A stretch of 64,000 nt of DNA from Pseudomonas sp. AB6 (GCF_034314105.1 NZ_JAVIWJ010000001.1:126501-190500), one strand, 5' to 3'; shown: positions 9,031 to 18,144, numbered from the stretch's first letter. Made by a program: numbers and translations. The notes: generated by a model from the sequence alone, not told the origin.

Positions 9031-9834
9031 TTAATGAACCGCGCGGCTTGGCGGTAAATGACTCAATCGTTCGGTCAATCTCAGCCGTTGAATAGGGTCC
9101 TCACTCAACAGCAGTGCATGTTCCAGGTCGAAACGCTCGGCCTGCGGACATTCAAGAGATTGATACAAACTGGCCCGTGCCAAGTGATCACCGGTGGTCG
9201 CTTGGCCCAACTGCAACACCCGGTCCGCATCCTTGAGCGAAGCCAAAAAATCATCATTAATTTGATGCAAATGCCGAAGGTTACGCGACAAGCGTTGCAC
9301 CATTGCTATGTCTGTCGCGCGCGTCATGTGGTCCGATTTAAGTTGCATGTCTGGACCAAATTGGCGTACCAGCAATTCACGGCAATCTTTTGGGTAAAGC
9401 CGCCGCCCCCCGCAGGGATCCAAGAGGTGGTCTGCTCCTGGCACCCGCAACAGAAAGTGCCCTGGAAAATTAACCCCTTCCAATGGGATTTCTAGTCGCT
9501 TGGCCACTTCCAAGGCAATGATCGCCAAGCCTAACGGCTGCCCGCGTCGACGCTGCAAAATGTTGTGCACTAACGCCGATTGAGGTCTAGGTTGACTTTT
9601 GTCGTCCTGTTGAAACCCCAATGTATTCAGGCAGCGCAGCAGTGGCTGAGCCAGCTCAATGGCCGGCAGCATTGGCAAAGCAGCGCTGATTTGACGTTCT
9701 AGATCTTCGACAATTTGGAATCCTTGCACTGGGGAGAACTGCGGATCGTGTTCAGCGGACACCCACAAAACGGCTTCCATAACAGAAGACGGCGGACATT
9801 GCAGGCTGGCAAGGCAGGCTTGACGTGGGGTCAT
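9031..9834 (-). CDS. SirB1 family transglutaminase-like protein
   Basis: A 267-residue protein of the SirB1/YchA family with an N-terminal transglutaminase-like region (about residues 45-180: the QRRRGQPLGLAIIALEVA and FPGHFLLRV segments are typical) and a helical, TPR-like C-terminal third. Canonical transglutaminase Cys is not obvious, as is usual in this family, so an enzymatic role is doubtful. The start is ATG 9834, because GGAGAGG sits immediately upstream and overlaps the alternative TTG at 9837. The gene stands alone. In enteric bacteria it is next to prmC or kdsA; here it is not, so context gives no further hint. Confidence 0.85.
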   Translation of the reverse strand: MTPRQACLASLQCPPSSVMEAVLWVSAEHDPQFSPVQGFQIVEDLERQISAALPMLPAIELAQPLLRCLNTLGFQQDDKSQPRPQSALVHNILQRRRGQPLGLAIIALEVAKRLEIPLEGVNFPGHFLLRVPGADHLLDPCGGRRLYPKDCRELLVRQFGPDMQLKSDHMTRATDIAMVQRLSRNLRHLHQINDDFLASLKDADRVLQLGQATTGDHLARASLYQSLECPQAERFDLEHALLLSEDPIQRLRLTERLSHLPPSRAVH

Positions 9835-10059
9835 CAACCTCTCCGTTGATCAGATACCGTGGCTTTGATACGCACTAATTGTCGGGACTCTAGAGCTTCT
9901 GTTTTAGCCCCAGTCACCGATTTCGTCCAGTGCCTTATTAGTCAGCGCGTTGCGGTTGGTCGCCTAGGTTGCGAGTGTTTTTCATAGGTTCCTGAGTGGT
10001 TCGGCGTTTTTTGTTCCAGCGCCTATACTCGCCTTAGAAAAAACTCGGGAGCACCGCCA

Positions 10060-11085
10060 ATGTTCGCTCTCATGCAAAGCTCACATGTGGAGACGCTGCA
10101 CTTTATCGTCGATCCTGAGACTGGCCTCAAAGCATTGATCGCAATCCACAATAGCCAGAACGGTCCCGCCTTGGGCGGTTGCCGCTACCTTGATTACTCC
10201 GACGAACAGAGCGCCATTCAGGATGCCATTCGCCTCGCGCACATCATGAGCTACAAAGCGGTACTTGCCGGGCTACCTTATGGAGGAGGCAAGGCGGTGA
10301 TCATGCGCCCGGCGCACGTTCCCAATCGCGCGGCGTTGTTCGAGTCCTTCGGGCGGTTTATCGAAACCCTGGAAGGACGCTACATCACGGCGGTCGACAG
10401 CGGCACCTCCAGCGCTGACATGGACTGCATCGCACGACAAACCCAACATGTCACCAGCACCACGGAAGCGGGCGACCCCTCGTTGCACGCCGCCATGGGC
10501 GTATTCGCTGGTATTCGTGCCACTGCCGTGGCGAGGCTAGGCAGCGACAATCTTGAAGGATTACGCGTTGCTGTCCAAGGGCTTGGGCATGTCGGTTATG
10601 CCTTGGCCGAGCAGCTGCATGCAGCCGGCGCCGAACTGTTGGTCAGTGATTTGGACAACGGCAAGGTGCGATTGGCCATGGAGCAGTTTGGTGCTCACCC
10701 GATTGCCTGCGACTCTTTGCTTAGCACCCCATGCGATATTTTTTCACCTTGCGGGTTGGGTGCCATCCTGACGAGCAAAAGCGTTTCGCAACTGCGCTGT
10801 GCCGCCGTGGCCGGCGCGGCGAATAATCAACTGACTGATTTGCAGGTCGGCGATCAGCTGGAAGGACGAGGCATTCTGTATGCGCCTGACTACGTGATCA
10901 ACTCCGGAGGCCTGATCTACGTGGCGCTGCAACATCAGGGGGAAACGCTGAATACTATTACTGCGCACTTGTCACAAATCGGTACTCGATTGACCGAAGT
11001 ATTTGCTCACGCCCAGGCCGAAAAACGCTCCCCGGCGCATGTCGCTAACGACCTGGCGGAACGCCTGTTAAATAAAGGGTACTGA
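10060..11085 (+). CDS. Glu/Leu/Phe/Val dehydrogenase (leucine dehydrogenase type)
   Basis: A 341-residue NAD-dependent amino-acid dehydrogenase that reversibly deaminates branched-chain or aromatic amino acids to 2-oxo acids. The N-terminal domain has the glycine-rich substrate site with Lys66 and catalytic Lys78 (YKAVLAGLPYGGGKAV) and Asp in AVDSGT. The Rossmann domain has GLGHVG at 174-179. Length matches leucine and valine dehydrogenases (about 340-365), much shorter than glutamate dehydrogenase. GGGAGC lies before the ATG. The gene is monocistronic and ends at a REP palindrome. Preference between Leu, Val and Phe cannot be told from the sequence. Confidence 0.9.
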   Translation: MFALMQSSHVETLHFIVDPETGLKALIAIHNSQNGPALGGCRYLDYSDEQSAIQDAIRLAHIMSYKAVLAGLPYGGGKAVIMRPAHVPNRAALFESFGRFIETLEGRYITAVDSGTSSADMDCIARQTQHVTSTTEAGDPSLHAAMGVFAGIRATAVARLGSDNLEGLRVAVQGLGHVGYALAEQLHAAGAELLVSDLDNGKVRLAMEQFGAHPIACDSLLSTPCDIFSPCGLGAILTSKSVSQLRCAAVAGAANNQLTDLQVGDQLEGRGILYAPDYVINSGGLIYVALQHQGETLNTITAHLSQIGTRLTEVFAHAQAEKRSPAHVANDLAERLLNKGY

Positions 11086-11126
11086 CGTTCAGCGGCTGAA
11101 TTTGCCGACGCCTTCGCACAGATCCG

Positions 11127-11204
11127 TGTAGGAGCCAACGTGTTGGCGAAGCGGCAGAAGCGCCGTTCCTAACTAACCGCCTCGCCAACACGTTGGCCCT
11201 ACAG
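11127..11204. repeat. REP inverted pair between convergent genes
   Basis: Two copies of a GTAGGAGCCAACGTGTTGGCGAAGC-like unit in opposite orientation, between the dehydrogenase and yebG. It can fold into one long hairpin and could end transcription from both sides. Confidence 0.8.
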
Positions 11205-11219
11205 AGTGTGTAGTGGCGC

Positions 11220-11483
11220 TTATTCTTCCAGCGGTGCACTCAGCAATTCGGACAAGGCGTCCGGCTGACTCTTGAACGCTTTAGCGAAGACATCACGATT
11301 TTTCGCCATGTAAATCCCGGCTTCTTCCACCTGAGCTTCCGTTAACGACGGCACCGCTCGTTGCAACACTTCGGCAAGCAATTCTGCCAGTTCGAGCATT
11401 TTGTCATGACGATCAGCTTCGGCTTTATCCATGAACAAACGCTCCAAATCTCGGCTGCTGCGGTATACCACTTCGACGGCCAT
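11220..11483 (-). CDS. yebG: YebG family SOS-response protein
   Basis: An 87-residue protein matching the YebG family: it starts MAVEVVYRS, has the K-x-EAD-x-hDKMLELAELL segment, and an acidic C-terminus. E. coli YebG is a small DNA-damage-induced protein of unknown biochemical role. The SOS link is supported directly by a near-perfect LexA box 43 bases upstream of the start. The gene is monocistronic and ends facing the dehydrogenase gene across a REP pair. Confidence 0.9.
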   Translation of the reverse strand: MAVEVVYRSSRDLERLFMDKAEADRHDKMLELAELLAEVLQRAVPSLTEAQVEEAGIYMAKNRDVFAKAFKSQPDALSELLSAPLEE

Positions 11484-11525
11484 TCAGCACCTCACATGCC
11501 TTCACGATAATCAGTCTTTAACGAC

Positions 11526-11545
11526 TACTGTATTTTTATACAGGT
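11526..11545 (-). promoter_or_regulatory. LexA operator (SOS box) of yebG
   Basis: CTGT at 11528-11531 and ACAG at 11540-11543 with an 8-base AT-rich spacer match the LexA consensus CTGT-N8-ACAG, and flanking TA extends the match. It lies just upstream of the yebG start, so it is expected to repress yebG until DNA damage. Confidence 0.92.
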
Positions 11546-11762
11546 AAAAGCATAAGCCACCCGATCCGTTTTGGATAGTGGCATTTTTGCTTAGATTCCT
11601 CATTTCGCAGCATTGCGGTGTTACTTGCGACAATCCACCACGCTCTCAATCCAAGACCTTGGCACCTGTCCTGCAAATAAAACCTACTACAAAAGACGAC
11701 GCGACAGTAAATCGTCACCTCGGCACGGCATCATCCGCTCGAATTATTCAAGGAAGTACATT

Positions 11763-12251
11763 GTGAAAATCAACTGGGCTGAGTCTCTGCGTCAACACGT
11801 TCACGGGCTGGCCGAGTCACTGGGGAACTTGTGCGTCGAGACGTTCCATTACCTGGCGCTGTTCGCTATTGGCGCGGTAACGGCCTGGGCGGCGGTGATG
11901 GCGTTTATGGACATGCTGGAGAAGGGTCACATCACGGTCGATGACATTCTGTTGCTGTTCATCTATCTGGAGTTGGGCGCCATGGTCGGGATTTATTTCA
12001 AAACCAACCACATGCCGGTGCGGTTTCTGATTTACGTCGCCATCACCGCGTTGACCCGCTTACTGATCTCGGACGTATCGCACCACAACCCACCGGACCT
12101 CGGCGTGGTTTATCTTTCTGGTGCGATTTTGCTACTGGCATTCGCGATTTTGGTGGTGCGCTACGCGTCGTCGCAATTCCCGTCGGGTAAGGTTCCTGAC
12201 CCGGACAGCAAAGCCAAGGGCGCGCTGACCGAGGAGAAAGGCGAATTGTAA
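11763..12251 (+). CDS. psiE: PsiE family membrane protein
   Basis: A 162-residue inner-membrane protein of the phosphate-starvation-inducible PsiE family, with four hydrophobic segments (about residues 25-47, 60-78, 85-105 and 113-135) and a charged C-terminal tail rich in Asp, Lys and Glu. The start is GTG 11763, since AAGGAAG lies 8 bases upstream and the protein then begins MKINWAESLR. The open frame upstream is not protein-like. The E. coli family member is about 136 residues. I did not see a clear Pho box, so phosphate control is known only for the enteric gene. It converges with the DUF3509 gene 6 bases downstream. Confidence 0.85.
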   Translation: MKINWAESLRQHVHGLAESLGNLCVETFHYLALFAIGAVTAWAAVMAFMDMLEKGHITVDDILLLFIYLELGAMVGIYFKTNHMPVRFLIYVAITALTRLLISDVSHHNPPDLGVVYLSGAILLLAFAILVVRYASSQFPSGKVPDPDSKAKGALTEEKGEL

Positions 12252-12257
12252 TTCGCG

Positions 12258-12584
12258 TTAGAAACCGGCCGATAGTTGCGGCTGGTTACTTAACCAATTC
12301 TTACGAGGAGCGGGTTTATCCAATTGATCGCTGTCGGTCATTGCCGCCAGAATGGCCACGGCGCTGTGGCCTTGTTCGATGGCGATGCCAAATTGCACGC
12401 TTTGGATGAGCCTGCGCAGTCGCTTGGGCTCATTGCGTTGCTCGGCACTGATCCAGCGCTTGGCGACGATGCCCGTCTCGTTGGATAAGGTCAGCATGAT
12501 GCCGCCATCGAGCCCCTGAATGCTCAGATTGACTCGGTAATCAGGCTGAAAAACATCAGTGATCAGTTGAAAAGGGTTGTCCAT
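12258..12584 (-). CDS. DUF3509 domain-containing protein
   Basis: A 108-residue soluble protein of the Pseudomonas-restricted DUF3509 family, recognised from the N-terminal pattern MDNPFQLITDVF followed by VNLSIQGLDGGIMLTLS and a helical segment with paired Arg residues. No catalytic motif or membrane segment is present. Its function is unknown. It is monocistronic and its stop codon is 6 bases from that of psiE on the other strand. Confidence 0.8.
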   Translation of the reverse strand: MDNPFQLITDVFQPDYRVNLSIQGLDGGIMLTLSNETGIVAKRWISAEQRNEPKRLRRLIQSVQFGIAIEQGHSAVAILAAMTDSDQLDKPAPRKNWLSNQPQLSAGF

Positions 12585-12687
12585 AGCCTGCGCCTGGTCG
12601 AGAAGTCTATTTAAATTGACCGGCTGTCGGTGGTTTAAGTTCGCGACGTAAGACTAATGGCGATGATGGCGCCTCGGCATGCGCCAT

Positions 12688-12720
12688 AAAAAAAGACAGC
12701 GCTGTTTTCACAGCGCCGTC
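12688..12720 (-). terminator. Rho-independent terminator of the hibernation factor gene
   Basis: On the minus strand a stem of 12699-12705 with 12710-12716, extended by outer pairs at 12695-12697 and 12718-12720, is followed by seven T. It lies about 50 bases after the stop at 12769. Confidence 0.88.
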
Positions 12721-12768
12721 CTTTTCAGATTGTTTCCATGGTGATGGTCGTCAATTGCGCGCTGCGGA

Positions 12769-13185
12769 TTAACCGTGCAGGGCGTCCTCTTCTTTTTCCA
12801 AAAACTCTTCCTGAAGCATGGCATCCGGATTTTCAGAATCCGCGTCTATCTCCGCGTCTGTTACCGGCGCGCGTTTGTCGCGCAGTTTGCCGAACAAGTG
12901 TTCAAGGGCGTGATTGAGTTTCTCTGCCGCGCCTTCCACTGCCTGATCCAGTGTGTCGGCTTTGTGGGTAACCGAAATCGGTTGGTGACCTTTTGGCCGG
13001 GCTTCCATCTGGCAGCGAATATCATGCGGGCCAGGCTTTTCGCCATTCTCGTCGCGGATATGAACCTCAACGCGCGTTAGATCTTCTTCGTAGCGTTCGA
13101 GCGTGCTTTCAACGGTGGTACGGACCCACTCCTCCAGTCGGATGCTGTTTTCAATATGGTTATCGCTATTGACCTGGATTTGCAT
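12769..13185 (-). CDS. HPF/RaiA family ribosome-associated protein
   Basis: A 138-residue protein of the HPF/RaiA family that binds the 30S decoding region and helps inactivate ribosomes in stationary phase or cold stress. The first 105 residues form the beta-alpha-beta domain (MQIQVNSDN, VEVHIRDENG, then a Lys/Arg-rich stretch around RPKGHQPISV and KLNHALEHLFGKL), and a short acidic tail follows. It lacks the long C-terminal dimerisation domain of long HPF. It is not the rpoN-linked hpf, since no rpoN neighbour is present, so it is a second paralogue. AAGGAA precedes the ATG. Confidence 0.88.
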   Translation of the reverse strand: MQIQVNSDNHIENSIRLEEWVRTTVESTLERYEEDLTRVEVHIRDENGEKPGPHDIRCQMEARPKGHQPISVTHKADTLDQAVEGAAEKLNHALEHLFGKLRDKRAPVTDAEIDADSENPDAMLQEEFLEKEEDALHG

Positions 13186-13500
13186 AGTTTTTTCCTTACT
13201 TAAGGCTTACTCACATGAGAACGATCAGCCTGCCTCGGGTTCGAGGAATAACCACTCGCCTCTCACCCTCAGTGTTGGCCCCGATGAGGAAACAATTCAA
13301 CCCCTTGATAGCAAATATATTTTGTGGCGGAAAAGGCGAAGGTGGCAGGGATTTTGACTGGACGGCGTGCCGGCCGATGTGATTGGAGCCGTAGGTCAAG
13401 GCAGAGATCGGGACGTTTCCTACATCTCAGGCGGAATCCCCTGATTGGCAGTGTTGGATTTTCAAAGCAAATTCTCTGCATTCCATTGACGGAAATAGGT
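13186..13500. other. intergenic region with a dispersed repeat element
   Basis: No gene is visible. Positions 13409-13448 carry an element beginning GGGACGTTTCCTACA and ending in GCGGAATCCCCTGATT; related GGAC-TTTCC elements occur at 47365 and 48209. The promoters of the hibernation factor gene and of the following periplasmic protein gene should lie here. Confidence 0.45.
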
Positions 13501-14085
13501 ATGAACAAATATCTGATCCCGCTGCTTGCCTGTTCTGCCTCGTTCTCTGTTTGGGCAGACAACTGCAAACAGAAAAAATTATCTTTCGGTGCTCTGCCAT
13601 TTGCGCAGAGTGACGGGTTGGCGGTAATCATTGGTCCTTACCAATTCAACCTGCCTGAAGCACCCACTGCGCTAGTTGCGTTCGACGGAATATTGGCCGC
13701 TTACCCCGAAAAAAAGTACGTAAGTTATCAACTTATAACCAATGACAGTGTTGCAGGTGCTCTGTCTCAATTCACGACGAAAAAACTCTCAAGCGCTGAT
13801 TTAGATCGTTATCTATATGGGCTTTATAGTTTGGAAAGTCTGAATGAAACAGATCAGGCACTGGTTAGAGATATGCGTTCTGACATGCAGCTCGACTGCC
13901 GTGCCCGACTGACGAATTTCGCCGTGGGCTATGGTGTTGAAGCCATTTTTCAAGAAGCTACACCAACCGATCCAGAGCACCGAATTTTGCTTTTCGCGAA
14001 TGATTCTACGTATTTGATCAGTGTGAGGGGTGCCAAGGAGATGGCGCTAAATGTTCTGCAGACCATAACGCTCAAGAAACAGTAA
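13501..14085 (+). CDS. hypothetical periplasmic protein
   Basis: A 194-residue protein with a signal peptide (MNKYLIPLLACSASFSVWA, cleavage before Asp20), so it is probably periplasmic. The start at ATG 13501 follows GGAAATAGG; the frame is open further upstream but the region before is non-coding in character. Two cysteines in the mature part (residues 22 and about 127) could form a disulphide. Segments such as HRILLFANDSTYLISVRG suggest an alpha/beta fold. It converges with an AraC-type regulator 6 bases downstream and has no operon partner. I do not recognise the family. Confidence 0.75.
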   Translation: MNKYLIPLLACSASFSVWADNCKQKKLSFGALPFAQSDGLAVIIGPYQFNLPEAPTALVAFDGILAAYPEKKYVSYQLITNDSVAGALSQFTTKKLSSADLDRYLYGLYSLESLNETDQALVRDMRSDMQLDCRARLTNFAVGYGVEAIFQEATPTDPEHRILLFANDSTYLISVRGAKEMALNVLQTITLKKQ

Positions 14086-14091
14086 AACAGC

Positions 14092-14964
14092 CTACAAAAA
14101 CGCCAACCGATACTCCCCCGGCGTCGCCCCCATCGCCTGTCTAAACCGGTTATTGAAATGACTCGCACTGGCAAATCCACAGGCCATTGCAATACTTCCC
14201 GACGGTTGTTGGCTTGTGCGCAGGAGTTGCTGTGCGTAGTTCATGCGGCGCGCCAACAAATACTGATGCGGCGGTAAGCCAAAACTTTCGCGAAACATCC
14301 GGGCAAAGTGGTATTCGGACAATGCACAGAGCGCTGCAAGTTCGCCCAGGCTTATTGGGTCTGCCAGACGATGTTCGATGTAGTCCACTAAGTGTCGCCG
14401 TAGATGCGGGGCGAGGCCGCCTTTGAGGCGGAGGCCGTGGCGTTGGCCGACTTGGTTGAGCAGCGCGTGGCTGAGCATTTCGTGGGCGAGGCTGCTGGTT
14501 AGCAGGCGTTCACCGGGTTCACTCCAATCCAGTTGGATTATGCGGCGAAAACGTTGAGCTTGTTCGGCATCGTCGATAAACGTGCTTTCGCGCAATTGCA
14601 GTTCCCGGGGCTCACGGTCGAGCAGGGTGACGCAGCCCAGGGCGAATTGTTCAGGGCTGATGTACACATGCGCGAGGCGAATTTCGCCATTGATGACCCA
14701 GGCCGACTCATGCCCCGCCGGCAAAACACAGAGCTTTCCTGGACTGCCTTTCTCATTTGGACGGTCGCGACGGTAGGTACCGGTGCCGCCGGCGATGTAA
14801 CACGACAGGGTGTGGTGGCTGGGTGCTTGGTATTCCTGCGCATCGTGATGGTTGTTCCACAGGGCTGCGACCATCCCGTCACCCAGGCTCGCGCTTTGTT
14901 CGAGGCGAGCATTGGGCGAGCTGTTCAGGGCTTGAAAGACCTGGATGGTTTCCAGTGGCGGCAT
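14092..14964 (-). CDS. AraC family transcriptional regulator
   Basis: A 290-residue AraC/XylS regulator. The C-terminal 100 residues carry the double helix-turn-helix (DPISLGELAALCALSEYHFARMF, then SIAMACGFASASHFNNRFRQAMG) and end shortly after the conserved TPGEYR. The first 180 residues form a cupin-like sensing domain with AGGTGTYRRD and a PAGHESAW turn. It is divergent from the EamA transporter gene 134 bases away, so it probably controls that transporter. The effector is not evident. Confidence 0.92.
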   Translation of the reverse strand: MPPLETIQVFQALNSSPNARLEQSASLGDGMVAALWNNHHDAQEYQAPSHHTLSCYIAGGTGTYRRDRPNEKGSPGKLCVLPAGHESAWVINGEIRLAHVYISPEQFALGCVTLLDREPRELQLRESTFIDDAEQAQRFRRIIQLDWSEPGERLLTSSLAHEMLSHALLNQVGQRHGLRLKGGLAPHLRRHLVDYIEHRLADPISLGELAALCALSEYHFARMFRESFGLPPHQYLLARRMNYAQQLLRTSQQPSGSIAMACGFASASHFNNRFRQAMGATPGEYRLAFL

Positions 14965-15098
14965 AACGAATTCCTCTAACTTCGCATCCTATCAAGTCGC
15001 TTACGTGTTGCCAGTCGCCAAACGATCAAAAGCGCAAGTTTGTGCAAGTCGGCCCTGAGACGAAACCTCAGACTGGAGCTCAATTAAGGAGCCCACCG

Positions 15099-15998
15099 AT
15101 GAACCTCTCTTTGTACCTGCTCACCGTACTGATCTGGGGCACCACCTGGATTGCCCTCAAATGGCAGTTGGGCGATGTGGCGATTCCGGTGTCGATCGTC
15201 TATCGCTTTGGCTTCGCGGCCTTGGTGCTGTTCGTGATCCTACTGCTCAGCGGTCGGCTGCAGAAGGTCAATCGGCGCGGCCAACTGCTTTGTCTGGCGC
15301 AGGGCCTCTGCCTGTTCTGCGTGAACTTCATGTGTTTTTACACCGCCAGCCAATGGATTCCCAGCGGCTTGATCGCCGTCGTGTTTTCCACCTCGACGCT
15401 TTGGAATGCGCTGAACGCTCGACTCTTTTTCCGCCAGAAAGTCGCGCGTAACGTATTGGCTGGTGGTGGCTTGGGGTTGATCGGTCTGGCGTGCATGTTT
15501 TGGCCTGAATTGTCCGGGCATACCGCCAGCCATGAAACCTTGATCGGCTTGGGCTTGGCGCTGCTGGGTACGCTGTGTTTCTCAGCGGGGAATATGCTGT
15601 CCAGCTTGCAACAGAAAGCAGGGTTGAGACCGCTAACCACCAATGCATGGGGGATGCTCTACGGGGCGACAATGTTGGCGGTGTATTGCGTAGTGAGCGG
15701 CACACCCTTCAGTTTTGAATGGAGCACCCGTTACATCGGGTCGTTGGTGTATTTGGTGATTGCGGGTTCCGTGATTGGTTTTACCGCCTACCTGACGTTG
15801 GTCGGGCGTATGGGGCCGGAGCGTGCAGCGTATTGCACGGTGCTGTTCCCGGTAGTGGCATTGAATATTTCGGCTTTTGCCGAAGGTTACCAATGGACAT
15901 TGCCCGCGTTGATGGGGCTGGTATTGGTGATGTTAGGGAATGTGTTGGTGTTTCGTAAGCCAAAACCGGTGACGGTGGTGACGGGAACGCTGGCATAG
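15099..15998 (+). CDS. EamA/DMT family transporter
   Basis: A 299-residue inner-membrane protein with ten predicted hydrophobic segments in two EamA repeats, the layout of drug/metabolite exporters. The start at ATG 15099 follows AAGGAG; an upstream extension to 15042 would precede that site. The first helix has the LIWGTTWIALK signature typical of the family, and the second repeat includes GSVIGFTAYLTLVGRMGPERAAY. The substrate is unknown; amino acids or small metabolites are usual. The divergent AraC gene suggests induced expression. Confidence 0.9.
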   Translation: MNLSLYLLTVLIWGTTWIALKWQLGDVAIPVSIVYRFGFAALVLFVILLLSGRLQKVNRRGQLLCLAQGLCLFCVNFMCFYTASQWIPSGLIAVVFSTSTLWNALNARLFFRQKVARNVLAGGGLGLIGLACMFWPELSGHTASHETLIGLGLALLGTLCFSAGNMLSSLQQKAGLRPLTTNAWGMLYGATMLAVYCVVSGTPFSFEWSTRYIGSLVYLVIAGSVIGFTAYLTLVGRMGPERAAYCTVLFPVVALNISAFAEGYQWTLPALMGLVLVMLGNVLVFRKPKPVTVVTGTLA

Positions 15999-15999
15999 A

Positions 16000-16135
16000 C
16001 CGCCTCGCCAACAAGTTGGTATCTACAGAGGGGTTATGTCTGTAGTCGCCAACGTGTTGGCGAAGCAAGCAACGCGGTTTAGCGGCGAAACCGAGGTGTT
16101 GTCTTCCCGAATGAATTCGGTCCTACAGGATTCGC
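16000..16135. repeat. REP cluster between convergent genes
   Basis: Inverted copies of a CCTCGCCAACAAGTTGG unit (16002-16060) are followed by a fragment of another REP unit ending GGTCCTACAGG near 16132. It sits between the EamA gene and the convergent reductase gene. Confidence 0.75.
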
Positions 16136-16188
16136 GCCACGCCATGCGCATTGATCTCTCCCTTCAACGGGCACGGTCTAGGGAGAAA

Positions 16189-17163
16189 TCAGCCGTTCCA
16201 CACCTGCGGGTTCACCAGGTCCTGCGGTTTCTCACCGAGCAATGCGCTGCGCAGATTCTGATACGCACGGTCAGCCATGGCCTGGCGCGTCTCGTGGGTG
16301 GCCGAGCCAATGTGCGGCAGGGTTACAGCGTTGCTCAGTTGGAACAGCGGTGATTCTGCCAGTGGTTCTTTTTCATACACGTCCAGCCCCGCACCGCGAA
16401 TCGTGGCGTTTTTCAGCGCTTCGATCAGCGCCGGTTCATCAACCACCGGGCCGCGGGAGATGTTGATCAGGATCGCGCTTGGCTTCATCAGCGCCAGTTC
16501 GCGTGTGCCAATAAGGTGTTTGGTTTTTTCGCTCAACGGTACAACGAGGCAGACGAAGTCCGACTCCGCAAGCAGTTGATCAAGGCTGCGAAACTGCGCA
16601 CCCATCTGCTGTTCCAGCTCTGGCTTATGGCTGTTGCCGCTGTACAGAATCGGCATGTTGAAACCGAAGTGGCCACGTCGGGCAATAGACGCCCCGATGT
16701 TCCCTATGCCAACGATGCCCAACGTTTTGCCGTGCACGTCGGTGCCGAAATACCCAGCTTCGACCGTGCGTTTCCACTGGCCAGCTTTGGTCCACGCGTC
16801 CAGTTCAGCAACGCGGCGGGCACTGCTCATCAACAGCGCGAAGGCCAAGTCTGCCGTGCTTTCGGTTAGTACGTCCGGGGTGTTGGTCAGCATGATGCCG
16901 CGCTCGTTGAAGTAGCCCAGCTCGTAGTTGTCGTAACCCACCGAGATGCTCGACACCACCTCCAGGTTGCTGGCGCTCTGCAACTGCTCGCGGCCCAGCT
17001 TGCGCCCGGCGCCAATCATGCCGTGGGCATGGGGCAGCGCGGCGTCGAATTGTTCATTCATATCGCCCAATTTCGGGTCGGGTACGATCACGTTGAAATC
17101 TTGCTGCAGGCGCTCGGCCATTTCGGGGGATACGCGGCTGAACGCAAGGACAGTCTTTTTCAT
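16189..17163 (-). CDS. D-2-hydroxyacid dehydrogenase (glyoxylate/2-ketogluconate reductase type)
   Basis: A 324-residue NAD(P)H-dependent reductase of the D-isomer-specific 2-hydroxyacid dehydrogenase family, closest by pattern to GhrB/TkrA, which reduce glyoxylate, hydroxypyruvate and 2-ketogluconate. Visible motifs are GxGxxG at 152-157 (GIGNIG), the catalytic triad Arg237 in SRGPVVDE, Glu266 in DVYEKEP and His284 in LPHIGSATH. It is upstream of and in the same direction as nothing else; a LysR gene on the same strand precedes it with a 33-base gap, so the two may be co-transcribed, although the regulator more clearly serves the efflux operon on its other side. Confidence 0.9.
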   Translation of the reverse strand: MKKTVLAFSRVSPEMAERLQQDFNVIVPDPKLGDMNEQFDAALPHAHGMIGAGRKLGREQLQSASNLEVVSSISVGYDNYELGYFNERGIMLTNTPDVLTESTADLAFALLMSSARRVAELDAWTKAGQWKRTVEAGYFGTDVHGKTLGIVGIGNIGASIARRGHFGFNMPILYSGNSHKPELEQQMGAQFRSLDQLLAESDFVCLVVPLSEKTKHLIGTRELALMKPSAILINISRGPVVDEPALIEALKNATIRGAGLDVYEKEPLAESPLFQLSNAVTLPHIGSATHETRQAMADRAYQNLRSALLGEKPQDLVNPQVWNG

Positions 17164-17196
17164 CGGGCGCTAATCTCGAACGGTTAAATGGAAATG

Positions 17197-18144
17197 TCAG
17201 ACGATGTTGAGTAAATCATGGGTTTTCAAATCAGCTTCATGGGCGGCCAGAATCTCCGGCAGCGACCCGCGCAGGTATTCGACCCATGTCCTGATTTTTG
17301 CATCCAGGTACTGGCGCGACGGATAGATTGCGTACAGATTTAATTCTTGCGAACGGTAGCTAGTCAGCACCCGCACCAACGTGCCGTCGCGCAACCCCTC
17401 AATAGCCGAATAAATCGGCAAAATGCCGACCCCCATCCCGCTGCAAATTGCCGCTTTCATGGCGTCGGCCGAATTGACCAAAAACGGCGAGGTGACAATG
17501 GTGACCATCTCCTGGCCTTCAGGGCCGTCGAACACCCATTTTTCCAGTGGGAACACCGGGCTAACCAACCGCAGACAGGCGTGGTTGAGTAAATCCTGGG
17601 GTTTTTGTGCGGCCCCGAAAGCGTTGATGTAGGCGGGTGAGGCGCACACAATGCTGTAGGTGATGCCCAGGCGCTGGGAAACAAAACCCGAATCCGCGAG
17701 CTCTGTGGCCAGTACGATGGAAACGTCGTAGCCTTCTTCAAGCAAATCAGGTCCGCGGTTGCCCATGGTTAAGTCGAAGCTTACGTCCGGATGGTGCTTG
17801 CGATAACGGGCGATTGCGTCAATTACGTAGTGTTGCCCGACGCCGGTCATCGAATGAACTTTCAGCTGACCTGACGGACGCGCGTGGGCATCGCTGGCTT
17901 CTGCCTCGGCTTCTTCGACATAGCCGAGAATCTGTTCGCAACGCAACAGGTAGCGCTTGCCCGCTTCCGTTAGGGCAATACGCCGCGTGGTGCGGTTCAG
18001 CAGACGTGTTTGCAGGTGCGCTTCAAGGTTGGAGACTGCACGCGATACGTTTGCGGTGGTTGTATCGAGCTGTACCGCAGCGGCAGTAAAACTGCCCGCT
18101 TGCGCCACACAGCTGAAAGCACGCATGTTTTGCAGGGTATCCAT
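17197..18144 (-). CDS. LysR family regulator, AaeR-like
   Basis: A 315-residue LysR regulator. The N-terminal winged helix-turn-helix (NMRAFSCVAQAGSFTAAAVQL, then NVSRAVSNLEAHLQTRLLNRTTR) is followed by a periplasmic-binding-protein-like effector domain. The start at 18144 gives the canonical MDTLQNMRAF beginning; the frame extends 12 codons upstream to 18180 without a good ribosome site. It is divergent from the NodT-FUSC-DUF1656-HlyD efflux operon, the arrangement seen for aaeR and aaeXAB in E. coli, so it probably activates that operon in response to an aromatic acid. This link is by position. Confidence 0.88.
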   Translation of the reverse strand: MDTLQNMRAFSCVAQAGSFTAAAVQLDTTTANVSRAVSNLEAHLQTRLLNRTTRRIALTEAGKRYLLRCEQILGYVEEAEAEASDAHARPSGQLKVHSMTGVGQHYVIDAIARYRKHHPDVSFDLTMGNRGPDLLEEGYDVSIVLATELADSGFVSQRLGITYSIVCASPAYINAFGAAQKPQDLLNHACLRLVSPVFPLEKWVFDGPEGQEMVTIVTSPFLVNSADAMKAAICSGMGVGILPIYSAIEGLRDGTLVRVLTSYRSQELNLYAIYPSRQYLDAKIRTWVEYLRGSLPEILAAHEADLKTHDLLNIV

